Assembly: GCA_024704765.1 (NCBI GenBank)
Contig: JAKMXF010000346.1
Coordinates: 68,015 to 132,014, forward strand
Length of the DNA: 64,000 nucleotides
From: Oopsacas minuta
Lineage: Eukaryota > Porifera > Hexactinellida > Lyssacinosida > Leucopsacidae
Direction: 5' to 3'
Shown here: positions 19,940 through 32,392 of the stretch, piece after piece
How the letters are laid out: each line of letters begins with the position of its first letter
Numbering within the stretch: position 1 is the first letter of the stretch
The notes under the pieces: generated by a model
The model's input: only the letters and a program-made list of their open reading frames with translations
Database searches by the model: none
What the model was told of the DNA's origin: nothing
Made by a program: the position numbers and the translations under genes

Positions 19940-21911
19940 GCAACGTCTTCTTGGAATCTCTAGTGGATCCAGTTGGTATGTTTCACCTTTCTCCTCTGCA
20001 GCAATAAATATTTCGTGGAACACTTCATCTGAATACCATGCTCGGATAGACTCAGTTGATATTTTTACAGTTCCAGCATTCCGGCAAAGCGGTTTGATCG
20101 CAGAAGGATGTAGACTTTCGGATTCATTTGATACGCAAATTGCTCTGAACATAGCCCTGTACTTACCAGATCTATTCATGAGGACGCCTAGTTTATTTGT
20201 CCACTGTAAGGCGTTTCGAACCAATTGACTGGATATTACGGCATTTTGCATCACGAGGTTTGAAATATGCGATGCACAGTGAAAATAGAGCGCTAAAGGC
20301 TGACATTGTCTTACTCTTGCCTGGCAACCAGTGTAATGTCCACTCATGTTTGCAGCTCCATCGTACGTTTGGGCGCGTAGATTGCTTAATGGTAATGTAA
20401 ACCGAGTTAAGACATCAAATACCATTCCTGCAATAGATTCACTGGTAGTAATAGGAATTTCATATATACCGACAAAATCTTCGCGTACATGTAGATCGGA
20501 GTTAACGTGCCTCAGACATATGGACTCTTGCTCTCGACCACTAACATCTTGTGTCCCATCAACAATAATGGCGAAACATCCATGCTTTTGAATGTCACTC
20601 ACCACCTCTCTTACAATGCAGTGACTGAAAATTTCCATCATTTCTTCTTGTCCACGAGGAGAAATAAAATTAGTTGTTCGTTTCAGATACATCCCTAGAT
20701 CGGGATCATCTTCTGACCTAAGTTTCAAAAGCTGAAAATAATTTCCAGAAGTCTCATCATGGCCACGAATTGCAGAGCCTTGTCTTAGTAAATATCTTAT
20801 CGTAGTAAATAATTTCAAAAGTGAATTTCTTGAAATTTCTTGTTCTTTTAGTTTCAGTGTGTTCATTTAGACATTTACAGCGGGCCTTTTGATTGCGGAA
20901 ATCTGATTTATTGCTAGTTGGTGTGTGCGTGACATTTGATGTGACCTAAACTTTTCATGGGTCTTCTTCCAGTTGTCAAACCCATTTAGAATGAATGCTG
21001 GATCTTTACATCTGGCTAAATCTATTAATCCTAAGGCACTAGCTTTTGAGCAGTAGAAACACAGAACTTTTTTCAGACCCGAACTGTAATGTAGCCACTG
21101 ATATTCTTGATACCAGTTTTTCTGGAAATGAAGTGATCGTGATGGTAGTAGTTGAACAGGGATGACCGATATGTCTGGCTGATTTGGCTTGCCCAAACTG
21201 GTTATGTTGTTTGCAATAGACATGCTCGAAACTGATATCGAACTACTTGAACCATGTAAATAACAAGATCCAGGTGTAGGCAAATCCAGAGGGTCAGGGT
21301 CGTCACTGTCCAAATGTTGGGGTGTGTCATCAACGCAAACTGCGATGGAAGAGTTCCTAGAACCAGATATCGACTGCTGACAACAGGAATCATTTGAGTT
21401 AAAATTAAGCTGAAGATCTTGTTCGTCATTTTCTGCTAAGCTAAGTATGACGGCACAGGGCACACAGCTTTGACTTGAACCTGCTATTTCAGTGGTGCTA
21501 GACTCTAACGTGGGATATACTACAGGCTGCTCGGGAATAAGAGAAAGACTAGAGATAGAACTGGGCTGACGATTATGTTCATCACTAACGTTGGTCTGCT
21601 CATCCTGCGGGATGTCTTTGAAAAATCTTTTAATTCCAGTCAGTTTTGCCCTCTTTGAAATAGCATCCTTTCGAGACATGGGTTTCAATCGGTTTCTTTA
21701 AGGAGATAATGAAGTTATTATCTGGAAGGATGGGACGCTAATAGTACATAAAGGGGTCAATAAATCAAAACGACTGGAAGAGAAAATTTGTCATTAAAAT
21801 ATTCAATTGGAATTATTACATATATCTGTATTATAAACAATTTCAAAGATGAAAAAGTGGGGGGGACGCGTCCCCCCCGTCCCCCCCTGGATTTACGCCC
21901 CTGCTGGTTAC

Positions 21912-24269
21912 CAAAGTAACTAGACTCGGTAACCCATAATTGGAATTGTCAAAGTAAAATCTATTTTTCGAATTAGCGAATTTAGAATTATCGAAAGTTG
22001 TATTCAACATATTTAGAACGCTATTAATCTATGTTAAATATGCTGAAATTCCAAATGATCTAAAAGAGTTTCTGTACAAAAAAATTTGCATGATAAAGTT
22101 TATCTCAGTTATCACACAAACCATGGATGTCATATGGAAATTCACGTAAAATTGAGTTTGAGCTGAAAAGGTAACATAAGAACTACAGTCAGTTAGAATT
22201 TGATCATATTTTGAATGTTGAAATTATATTTTATGAATTTTAGTTGGGTGAACCACAATATGAATACTAAAGGCCCGAAAATTAACATAATCTGGTGAGA
22301 CTTTGAGATAGTACAACACTAGTGTAAATTGATTTTGAAAAAGACAATTGTAGATTTGGGTATATCTACATATTTCTAGTCATTCTCAATATATAAATTG
22401 ACAAGATTTAAATATGAAAATTTCCCCTACTGGAAGCGAATAACCCACTGTGGGGCAGTATACCCGGTGCGACTTGTGTGACCAGGGTCGTACCAAGATT
22501 TCGATTTCTGTTATACCACCCTGTCCTCTTCAAAATTATCTTTATGGTAATTTGGTAAAATCAGTGCTAAATTCCGATAAATCATCCCAAATTCTTCAAA
22601 GGTGGGGTGTAACCCACCCGTCCCCAACTGGACTTACGCCCATGTCCAGCGACTTGATGTATAGAATGCTATAGTATCTATATAAATCACGAATTAATAG
22701 ATTCTATAATATTGTTACACTAAAGTTAAATATTTTCCGTACTAAATTGCAATTACCTCCTACTTTAGAAAATATTTGATCATTTGCGACCACAATTACG
22801 ACTAATGGTAAAATGATGATGTGAATTTGGTAATTTAAACTTATATTTGCCTTAGTATGTATATTAGAATTTATTTGCCTTTCTCTGCAATAAAAACATC
22901 AGAAAACAGCCAAAATATTTCCACCCTTTTCACAAATTGTAAAAGCTACACTAAAGAATATTTAAGTAACTTGAGGTTATGTATGAAAACTAAATCATTT
23001 TCTAAATAGTGCAAACAACACGAGTATCAAAGTAACATTAAAAATTAGTTTCCCACTGCACGCCATTGTTCAGTTAAAATGTGCGACAAATATAATCTGA
23101 TTGCATATTTGAGGCGGTAGGCAGATTCTATCTACATGCTCTGATTAATCTTATGCAGAATTAACTTTATCGGACATGAGCTAATAAGCTTGTAAGATAT
23201 TATGTGAAAACTTTGGAATTTTGTCACCTTTTCATTCGAAAACCAATTGAAGAAACAATTTAAGATTCACAAATATCTAAGGATTGGGTAGGGGCTTTCG
23301 ATTCATGAACTTTTATGCTAATTGGTTGATGTTGTAAAATGGTTGGATGATTTGACCTGGAATGCCTATTGAAAAATATATTTATCAATTGCACACTCAA
23401 CAAATTCTCGTATCAGTTTATATTGCATCCTCATTCCCGCAGGATCTCTATGGGAATTTCTATCCCATGGCAAACATTTTGATTGTCGTGTGGATGGAAT
23501 TTCGATTCCCATCCCAACCCACAGGAAATGTTATGGGAATTTCCATCCCATTTCCACGTTGAAATTCCTATTGTTCTCATGAGAATTCCCAATCCCACTG
23601 CAAACTAACAAGCTACAAGATTTATCCATGAACAAGTGTACAACCACTGTTGATAAAAACCTCCTTTCTAATCGTTATATTTTTAATCAAATATTTAAAG
23701 ACAACACAGTAATATTGTTTTGCACTGCCGATGTCCCAGATGTATTTAAAATCAAACAATATTCGAAGTTGAGATTACGTATACTGAATTGAATGTGAGA
23801 TCCAATATTTTGGCTTCGTCAAATTACAATACACTAGACTGAGACTCGGCTGAATAAAGTCACCATGTCTTTTGATTCCATTATCTAACATAAAGGTTGG
23901 CAATTAAGCAGATCAATTAAAAACATTTAAACATGGACAATAACACTGGTCAACTACGAAATTTCTTCTTGAATGGTTTTGATATTTTCTAGAACAAAAA
24001 ACTGCGATAATTCTAAATTTGCCATCAGTTTTTAACCTCTGCGTCAGGATTTTTCGTTCTCAATAATTTTGATTCATTGCATTTCCATAGAAATTTGGTG
24101 CTAAATTAACCATAATTGAGTCTTCTTTCACAAGACTTTTATAATACCTTAACTAATATACTATATGCAATACAACCTCATAGGTCGGCACTAACCCTAA
24201 TTAACTTAGTATATTTATCTACATTCATGTGCATTTAGATATTTTTGTTTCCTATTCTTTCTACAATCA
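21912..24269. other. Long stretch with no recognised gene
   Basis: AT-rich sequence. Around 22477-22644 a GC-rich inverted pair (cagggtcgtaccaag on the left, ggacttacgcccatg on the right) looks like a small degenerate hAT element. At 23440-23560 the motif tgggaatttccatccc recurs in varied form, a short local repeat. No coding sequence is supported. Confidence 0.4.
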
Positions 24270-25745
24270 ATGCATCGCGAATGTGAAAATGATCCTGACT
24301 GTTTTTGTTATATTTGTGGTATCTACATGTTGGAAAATATGTTCAAGAAAATGACCCCCGTTAATTATGGAACAATACTATCTGTATTTCGGTTGTAAAG
24401 TCGGAGACCAAGACAAACCATGGGCCCCTCACTACGCTTGTCACACATGTTGTAATAACTTAGTCAAATGGTCAAAGGGAAATTCAAATGCTATGTCATT
24501 GATGTCCCAATGATCTGGAGGGAACAAAGAAACCATTCAGATGACTGTTACTTTTGTTCTGTAAAAGTTCAAGGGCATTCTAAAATGACTAAATCTAGGA
24601 TAACATACCCAAATTTGCCTTCAGCTTTGCGCCCTGTAGCACATGGCTTGAGAATTCCTGTGCCTAAAGCTCTTGTCGCATCTAAAGTCCAGGAATGTGT
24701 TGATAGTGAACCTGAAGATCAGTTTGATACATCTTTTGAGGTGCAAAGTGATGCTCCAAAGCTATTTTCACAAAAGGACTTGAATGATTTAGTCAGGGAT
24801 CTTGACCTGTCGAAGGAATCAGCTATGCTTTTAGGTTCGAGACTTAAAGAAGAAACTTTCTAGAAGCAAGAACTACGTTTTACTGGTATAGGAATATAGA
24901 GCAGGAATTAGAGCCTTTCTTTTCAATGGACAATGAATTGGTTAATTGCAATAATATTAAAGGGTTGATTTTATCCATGGAATGAACTATGATCCCAATG
25001 ATTGGAGACTTTTCATTGGTTCTTCTAAGAGAAGCCTCAAAGCGGTCCTCCTTTACAACGGAAATACTGTGTCGTCAATCCCAATCGCGCATTCAGTTAC
25101 CCTTCGAGAATTTATGAAATCATGAAGTTACTCATTGATATACTCAAGTATGAAGAGCATAAGTGGCAAATTTGTGGTGATCTAAAAGTTATTATTCTCC
25201 TACTTGGTCAGCAAGGTGGTTATACAAAGAATCCTTGCTTTCTTTGCTTATGGAATAGCCGAGCGGACTCTCAACATTCTCCAAGGCAAGAATGGCCAAC
25301 TAGAACCGAATATATCCCAGGAAGGGAAAATGTGAGATCTATTCCTCTTGTCGATCCCCAGATGGTCATATTACCCCCGCGCCATATCAAACTTGGTCTA
25401 ATGAAGAATTTAGTAAAAGCCCTAAATAGGGAAGGTGATGCATTTAGGTATCTTTCTATGAAATTTCCAGCTATAAGTGGGGCCAAGTTAAAAGCAGGTA
25501 TTTTTGTGTACCACAAATACGCCAATTATTCCGGGATCCTCAGTTTGAGGCAGTGCAGAATACCGTAGAAAGAAATGCCTGGACATCTTTCAAGAATGTC
25601 GTAGAAAACCTTTTGGGAAATAAGAAAGCGGAAAACTATCAAGAACTTGTTCAAACAATGCTTGCTAACTATGAATCTCTTGGCTGTAGAACAGCTCACA
25701 ATCGAATTTCAAGAATACGGCGTTTCATTCCATATGTTCCATGTT
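24270..25745 (+). pseudogene. FHQD-family multicopy protein, copy A (degenerate)
   Basis: It starts MHRECENDPDCFCYICG (zinc-ligand pattern CYICG), continues VPMIWREQRNHSDDCYFC, then FSQKDLNDLVRDLDLSKE. After several frameshifts it reads CGDLKVIILLLGQQGGYTK, NPCFLCLWNSRADS, PPRHIKLGLMKNLVKALN and FKNVVENLLGNKKAENY. Two other copies are in this window (55.0 and 59.3 kb). I know it as an abundant, poorly annotated family in invertebrate genomes and suspect a transposase, but I cannot assign it to a superfamily. Stops and frameshifts make this copy non-functional, and the FHQD end is missing. Confidence 0.7.
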
Positions 25746-25896
25746 AAAGCTGTTAGGGATTAATAATTTATCGCTTACAATTTCCAAATCAAAAAATAAT
25801 AGTGTTGTAGTTTAAAACTTCTGATCACAATCATAAATTCAATCATTGTTATTTTATACTTCATACCAGATTGATATATCAAAGGCATGATATACG

Positions 25897-28800
25897 CAGT
25901 GGCGTAGCCAAGGGGGGGCCAGCCGGGGCCAGGCCCCGGTTGTCGCACCTATTGTGGGGCCCACGACCTCACTATTTCAATCTTAGGGGCTGCTGCAAGG
26001 GCTTATCCATCCTAAAGAGGGAGTCCAAATATATTCTTTTCTAATGGATACAGCTACATTACTGCTCTATTATTGTTCAACCATAGCTTTGTAAAATCTC
26101 AATAGACTGATATTTTCGAGTGCTTTTTTATTAATTTCAAATAAGTGCAACCTCGATTATCGGACTCGTTGGAACAAGTCCAAAAGTTCGATAATCGAAG
26201 CTCGCTAAAAGATTGACAACTATGTAATGGGATAGGAACTGGGGTCAGTGGGCATGTTCGGATATTCAGGGTCGCTTAGTTTACATTCCCTTTAGTAATT
26301 ACAACTTGATCATCCAATGGCCAAGAGGATTACCTTGACTAGTTTATGGAGTACAGAGCCTCTACCCAAAGAGAACGAGAATAAGGAATGCTCAAGGACA
26401 TCAGAGGAAGAAACTCAGTTGACTGAGTCACAACTACGAGTTGATCAAACTGAAATAACTTCATCTAGTGGGGACGAATTTATGAATAGTCAAGCAAAGT
26501 TACAAGATTCACCAACAGCGAGCAGTGCAGAACGAAGGTTTGAGAGCGGCACTATCCCCACAGATACAACTGAGGAATGTCAAGGTGAGATATCATAGAA
26601 ACCTCTATGTACATATTAATTATATGCCTCTTTACATTTCAAATATGTATCACTATAGATATTGGGCTGTACTTATCTGATATACCAAAGCAACCTTGTA
26701 TTAAATTCCCTACAACTAAGTTTGGAGAAAAACTCCGCTCATTTAATCCAGATTGGTATAAGACCTACTCTTGGCTTGAATATTCTGTTAACCGAGATGC
26801 AGCCTATTGCTTTCCATGTCGATGTTTTTCCAGTCGCTTGAATCGGCCAGATGCACCTTTCACACGAGTTGGTTTTAGGGACTGGAAACATGCTACTGGT
26901 CAAAAAGGAAGATTGATTGAGTACAGAAAGAGTATGGCACATGTGGAGGCTTTCCATACTTGGGAAGAATACAAGTTCAACATTCAGCATGGAACAACAA
27001 TAACTCGTAGTCTAGACAAAATCGGAAAGAATGTGATAAAGGAAAATCGTGACTATGTCAAAACCATTGCGGAGATCATCCTTCTATGCGCAAGGCAAGA
27101 AATAGCATTGAAGGGACATGATAAGACCGGAGAGTCTTTGAATCCTGGAATTTTTCAATCATTACTGACTTTTATTGGTAATCATGATCAGATAGTGGGG
27201 AAACGTATCAAAGAAGGTCCACAAAATGCAAAGTACACTTCACCAGAAATTCAAAACGAGCTTCTGGGTGCAATGGGCGATATGGTTTTGCAGACTATAT
27301 CCAATGAGGTACAAAAGGCCGGTATTTACTCGTTGCTCGCAGATGAAACCAAAGATATTAGTCGGAAGGAGCAACTTTCAATTGTCTTACGCTATGTTAA
27401 CAATGGCAGCGTTTATGAGCGTTTTCTTGGGTATACTTTTGCGGAACAAATGGATGCAGAATCACTCTATAAGTATATTTGTAATGTGATTCAGAGCTGC
27501 AACCTATTTCCAGAAAACTGTGTGTGTCAGTGCTACGACGGAGCATCTGTTATGAGTGGCAGGTGTTCAGGTGTCCAGGCGCGATTTAGAGTATCTGCTC
27601 TAATGGCCCTATATATTAATTGCTGTGCACATCGCTTGAACTTTGTTCTTGTCGACTCCATAAAGGGTGTACCTATAGCACATGACTTCTTCTCGTTATT
27701 GGAAGCAGTGTATTTATTCTTATTCTCTGGGAAGTTTAATGCCCAGTTCGAAAAGTTCAAGCGGAACAAAGGCCAGAGAAACAGCCACGCCGGCTCAAAC
27801 GCCTAATTGAAACACGTTGGGCATGTCGTTTTGAGGCGATTAAGACTTTTAAAGAGACTTTTGGAGCCGTATTAGCTACTCTTGGATCCATTTCTGATGG
27901 TGTGCAGCGAGATCGAGCAATAGAGGCAAAAGGACTTTTTCTTCAGATATTTGAATTTAAATTCGTATTATGCTTAGTGATGTTCAACCATCTTTTCAGT
28001 ATGACCAACAGTTTGTCAAAGGCACTTCAGGATCCTGACCTTGATTTTAGTGCTGCAATGTCATTGATTGATGCAACCTTTGAAACTCTTCAGACTTACA
28101 GATCAGAGAAACAGTGGAAAGAAATTGGAATGAAGCTCTAACGGTTGCACATGATCACGACATCGAAATAAGCAGTTTACCACGAAAAAGAAAGCACAAA
28201 TTACCTGCTAAACTGTGTGATGCCTTACTCACTACTACCGTTAGACATCGAGAAGAGCTTTCAACTGAAGATCAATACTGCGTTAGCATCTATTATCGTG
28301 TACTTGATTGCATGATAGATGAATTAAAACAAGCGTTTTAATAACGAATCAAAGTTGTGCATGAAAGGATTTTCAGCTTGCTCTCCCAAGTCTAAGAATT
28401 TTTTTGACTTTGCCACGATCAATCCTATGCTTGTAAATAATAAAATTTCGGAGGAAGATGTACAAATTGAGTTGATGCAGGCGAAGATAGTTCTGAGAAA
28501 TCAACACATGGAAGATATTCATGACGTTATTGACAAACTAAGTTCACTGAAGGAAGCCTTTCCAGAATTGTTACGGTTATTAGACATAGCGTTAACTATT
28601 GCTGTTAGTAGTGCAGCTTGTGAGCGTTCATTTTCCTCTCTCAAACGAACGAAGACTTATCTGCGCTCAACCATGAGCCAATTAAGGCTTAATAATCTAG
28701 CCATTTTGTCTATAGAAAGCGATATTGCTTCTAGTCTTCCATTAGAAGTGGTTGTGGACCGGTTTGCTTATCAGCACAAGAATCGCAGGATATGCTTGTT

Positions 28801-28979
28801 GTGATTAGTAATAGTTTGTAAATTGCTAGAATTATTTATAGAGCTAGAATTACTTATTGGATGATATACACTATTATTATCATAGTTGATTGTTTGAATG
28901 ACTTATACTGCCAAGAACTAAAAGTGAATTAGTGCCCCAGGTGTGCCCAGGTTGAGCTCAAGGTCTGGCTATGCTACTG
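25897..28979 (+). mobile_element. Degenerate hAT element (hAT-3)
   Basis: The left end CAGTGGCGTAGCCAAGG matches the inverted right end CAGTAGCATAGCCAGAC in most of the first 13 bases. The flanking 8-bp duplication cannot be seen. A second CAGTGGCGTA-type end lies at 29216 and could be the true right end, with a small element inserted before it. Confidence 0.6.
26317..28804 (+). pseudogene. hAT-3 transposase pseudogene (ZMYM-like)
   Basis: A serine/glutamate-rich leader starts at 26317. The frame continues after 26607 with WYKTYSWLEY and AAYCFPCRCF (zinc region), LLADETKDISRKEQL (first Asp) and QCYDGASVMSG (second Asp). A frameshift occurs near 27780 at RLKRLIETRWACR, further breaks near 28130 and 28340, and the C-terminal domain at 28355-28804 has AACERSFSSLKRTKTYLRS. 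All domains are present but spread over at least four frames. It resembles zinc-finger MYM-type 1-like hAT proteins more than it resembles hAT-1 or hAT-2. Confidence 0.85.
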
Positions 28980-30531
28980 CAAAGAATGTGTAATTTATGA
29001 GCAAAATATGTTAACTAGGATCATGGGCTAGGATGGCGCTGGCAATCAACGGCATAGATTTATACATTATGAAACGAATATTAAAATCTCGTAATTTGGT
29101 AGGAATCATCGCCAAATTACCGTACATCATCGCAAAGTATTCAAAAGTGGGGGGACACTTCCTCCTCCGTCGCCCCCGACATCTACTCCCATGCTAACAT
29201 GTTACGCCACTGTGTATCCGGATACTTACTGTATTGCTATACTGTGGACTGTGAGGCTTGTAACAAACTTCTAGAATCATTAAGTAAAGAAGCCGCATGT
29301 ACAAATATACTAAACTAATATGTATCGCCAACAGACTAAATTTGGCGATACTGAAATGCCTTTATCATTCATCTTAGTTCAAGATGTGTTTTTCTAATGA
29401 ACAAATGAATCCTAGTTAAGATATCTTTGAAATGTACTTGATGATTATTTAGCAACATAATGGTGCATAACACCTATTATTAGGATAGCTGGATGTGATC
29501 CAAGTGGTATTTTTTGGCTAGATGAAGCCAAGACCTACCGTTTTCCTTTTATATCTAAGCGATGCGAATTATAGTTCTCTGTATTTGAAATTATTAAGAG
29601 TTTGCGAAGTTTGTTTAAATGAAAATTAGCATGCAAAAATAGATTGGTCACTAAAGCAAGTAAGCTAAAGTGACTTCCTATACGTAATTAGAATGCTGTT
29701 GTGGGTGATAATTCTTGGTATTCACGATTATTTTGATATCGTTAGAAACGTTCATATATCTATATGACCCCATATATAATTGTACATATACTACTGTGAG
29801 GTCATAAGTGACTCCCTATTTACTTATATATTCATTACCATCACGGATTCAATTCTGAATTTATTCCTTCAATTCTTTTCCGAAGTCACTTTTCGGACTG
29901 AATGCTCATTCTCAGCCATTTAATTCCTCGAATAAGGGCTCAATGCAATTCCAATTCCTTGAAATGAAAATTAATTTCCATTCTAAGGCCATTTCGCTGG
30001 CATAGTATGTCTTTGCCCACAGCTACGAATATCGTCCATAACTGGAAGAATTGAACAGGGGCAGTGAAATTGTCCCATCGAATTGGAGATTCGTTACTAT
30101 AGTTAAGAAATTGTTCATTTTATCTGAGAAGAAACTACTGCAGTTTGATTGCCACATACCACAGAAAACTTGTAGTAGTCTCGAAAAGCATTGCACAGAA
30201 TCCAGAAGCTGTAGGTGGAATCTTTGCCTGCAACATTCTTCCCGAATGATACCAGGGCCTGGGACATTGTTGATCGCAGGAAGTTTATAATCAATTGATA
30301 TATTCTGGAGCCCCTCTAGAGGTCGGGGCCCTCAGGCAATTGCTCTTCCGGCCCTGCATGATACATAGATGATTCAACTTCTCTAATCGAAACAACACTT
30401 ACAAATGGATCAATCATTGTCGCATTATCAAAAGTCTGCCGGAGATTAGTTTGTGAGCATTTAGCAATTGTTTTACACTTTCATTTTATCTCGTTAGCAT
30501 TTGATTCATACTCATCTAGAGCATGATTATG
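28980..30531. other. Stretch without a gene; hAT-like ends
   Basis: At 29150-29216 G/C-run ends (gtggggggacac, cgacatctactcccatg, gttacgccactg) look like one or two small hAT-type termini. Around 30300-30350 the motif gaggtcggggccctcag ... ccggccctg is another hAT-like end (cagggccgg inverted). No complete element or ORF is supported. Confidence 0.4.
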
Positions 30532-30723
30532 TTAATTCACAGATATAATCCTATCAATATCGTACTGCAGTTTACTAGTTGCTTTGCATCTGAATGTCTT
30601 AAATAGGGCGCATCTAAGATAAGTGAATTTCGTGTTTTGTTTGGATTTGATGTACTTGTGTCCATCTGAAGTTGTAAATACTCTTCCTGTGGAGCTTCTG
30701 AACTCTTCAATTGTGCATTCCAT
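30532..30723 (-). pseudogene. FLYWCH zinc-finger fragment of a MULE transposon
   Basis: The 63-codon frame reads FRSSTGRVFTTSDGHKYIKS, then YLRCALFKTFRCKATSK. This is a FLYWCH-type zinc finger as found at the N-terminus of animal Mutator-like proteins. It closely resembles the start of the MULE at 43.6-44.7 kb (FQTPHGHKYYKSK, YLRCVLF). No transposase core follows, so it is a fragment. Confidence 0.6.
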
Positions 30724-32327
30724 TATGCAAAAAGATGAACAATCTCATAATATATACCTATCGAGTGTTTGCAAATGAGGGTATATGCATTTATGCTTTA
30801 AATTCTGATGCTATATAATCCAGTTAAATATGGATCAAATAAGTGACAATAGATAGACTTCGATTCAATTAACCAAAAACTAACAATAGACTGAAAATCG
30901 ATTCGAAATTGCTACAATAGACCAAAAATCTATTTGAAGTAGTTACAATTCAGAAAATTCGAACTAAAGCAGCGTCCCATTATGAATAAACCGTTAAATA
31001 AAACATATTACAAAACCATAAATTTTGTAAATACGAACACAAGATGGAGAAAACATATGCCAACCATAATTTTTACAATTGACGGTTATTATCTAACATA
31101 TTCTATCACCCAGACTATAATTAGACAATACATGTGTCCAGATAGTGTAACTGCGATAAATATATATTATAGTAAAGGTAATATTATCAGTTTCCAATAG
31201 TGAGAGTTGTCATTTTTCTCACTTTGGAGAAAATGTTTTATGAGAAATTATGTATAGTAATCAGTTATTGCTAGAAAATGTGTTAAATTGAAATATTTTC
31301 ATGATTAAAACGCGAATACTACCACAAATTGAACTTAAAAAATTCTTTAAGAGCTATAAATAACAATTTCCCGGCTATTATTTACATAGGATTTCAGTAA
31401 GGTGGCCAAAATTTCCAAAATGATAAATATCATAAGTAAACAAATACGTAAATCATGTTATTGACATGTTGCGACAGCAATTTACTTTGAAAAGAATTGA
31501 AAGATAAATCAGACTAAGACTAGAATCATGGTATACATGTATGGAAATGTGACTGCTGTAATTGCTAGTAAGGTGAACTAGCATAAAATCAACAAATATC
31601 CAACTCTATAATACTAAACGTACATTAAACTTTGGCTCTAAATGTATCTTGCTGTCCTGCAAACAGTACTTTGAGTCTCCAAGGGTATCCCGCACCCCAA
31701 TTTGGGAGCAACAGTGTTAAACCATTCAAATTAAGCCAAATACCTAAATCTATGGATAAATTATGCAATATGGGCATAAAATGAATATTTCTCTCAAAAA
31801 GAAACTATATCATCATGTATTTGCAGGAAATATATGTAAATACCAAGAGAATAAGAAGACAGCGGGAACAAATTGCAAATTTGCGCGAAAAGGTCAAGAG
31901 TGCTTATATGTACATAACTAGACACAGTTTGTTGAGTGGAGTCGAACATGGGATCACCAATGGTATTTGAATAAGATTAAAGATTGATAGTGACATTCCT
32001 GAGAATTGTGTTCTATGGTAAATTATTCCTAAAATGGGTTATGTGAACACTTAAACGACGACTTAAAAGACGAAGCATTTTACGACGACTACGAAAATAA
32101 CAATGCAAATGTAATAGGACTCCTAGAAGTGATTTCAATTATACACTTTTCTAGTGCTATCTGATGACTATACAAAACGCCTTATAATTTTCCCCAAGGC
32201 GACAAAAATAACAAAACCCACAAAATACAGATGATAAAATTACTTTACAAACTATATACGGTATAAAATAATTTCGTATAAATTTTCCGACCTCAACACA
32301 AATTCTCAGGCATTCAAATTCTCTTTG
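30724..32327. other. Intergenic stretch, no gene recognised
   Basis: AT-rich, short random frames only. It borders the 3' end of the TTC5-like gene. Confidence 0.4.
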
Positions 32328-32333
32328 TTTATT
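32328..32333 (-). promoter_or_regulatory. Candidate polyadenylation signal of the TTC5-like gene
   Basis: AATAAA on the minus strand, 60 bp beyond the stop codon of the TTC5-like gene. Confidence 0.5.
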
Positions 32334-32392
32334 AACTCGATTTTACTCTTTTAAAGAATAGAGAAAATTTTTCTCTTGTGAGGAAGTAGGCT

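Larger units (their letters stand above)
17365..21688 (-). pseudogene. hAT-2 transposase, broken by a stop, an insertion and a deletion
   Basis: The N-terminal ORF (21688-20867) carries the zinc-finger region (WYQEYQWLHY, VLCFYCSKA). One in-frame TAA separates it from the core (20866 to about 19945), which holds the catalytic VDGTQDVS and YDGAANMSG motifs. The core stops at EIPRRR, where the RAG1-like copy 2 begins. The C-terminal dimerisation domain reappears at 17693-17365 with ECERSFSALRR and ATMTQPRLN. Compared with hAT-1, some 70-100 residues between the PRRR motif and the C-terminal domain are missing, so the insertion was followed by a deletion at its left side. Confidence 0.9.
17108..21903 (-). 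mobile_element. hAT element hAT-2, with nested RAG1-like copy 2
   Basis: The left end reads CAAGGGCGTAAATCCATG and the inverted right end CAGGGGCGTAAATCCAGG. A perfect 8-bp duplication CTGGTTAC flanks the element (17100-17107 and 21904-21911), so it inserted as one unit. A truncated RAG1-like element occupies 17694-19939 inside it. Confidence 0.92.

Noticed and set aside
22417-22452. Additional RAG1-like end: CACTGTG at 22446 with GGAAATTTT 20 bp inward
   Set aside because: The motif matches only 7 of 9 positions, there is no partner end, no duplication of the outer five bases (gggca), and no element sequence. A chance match is likely.
29208-29218. CACTGTG at about 29211 as a RAG1-like end
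   Set aside because: No nonamer-like motif at 20 bp and no partner. The sequence gttacgccactg fits a hAT terminus better.
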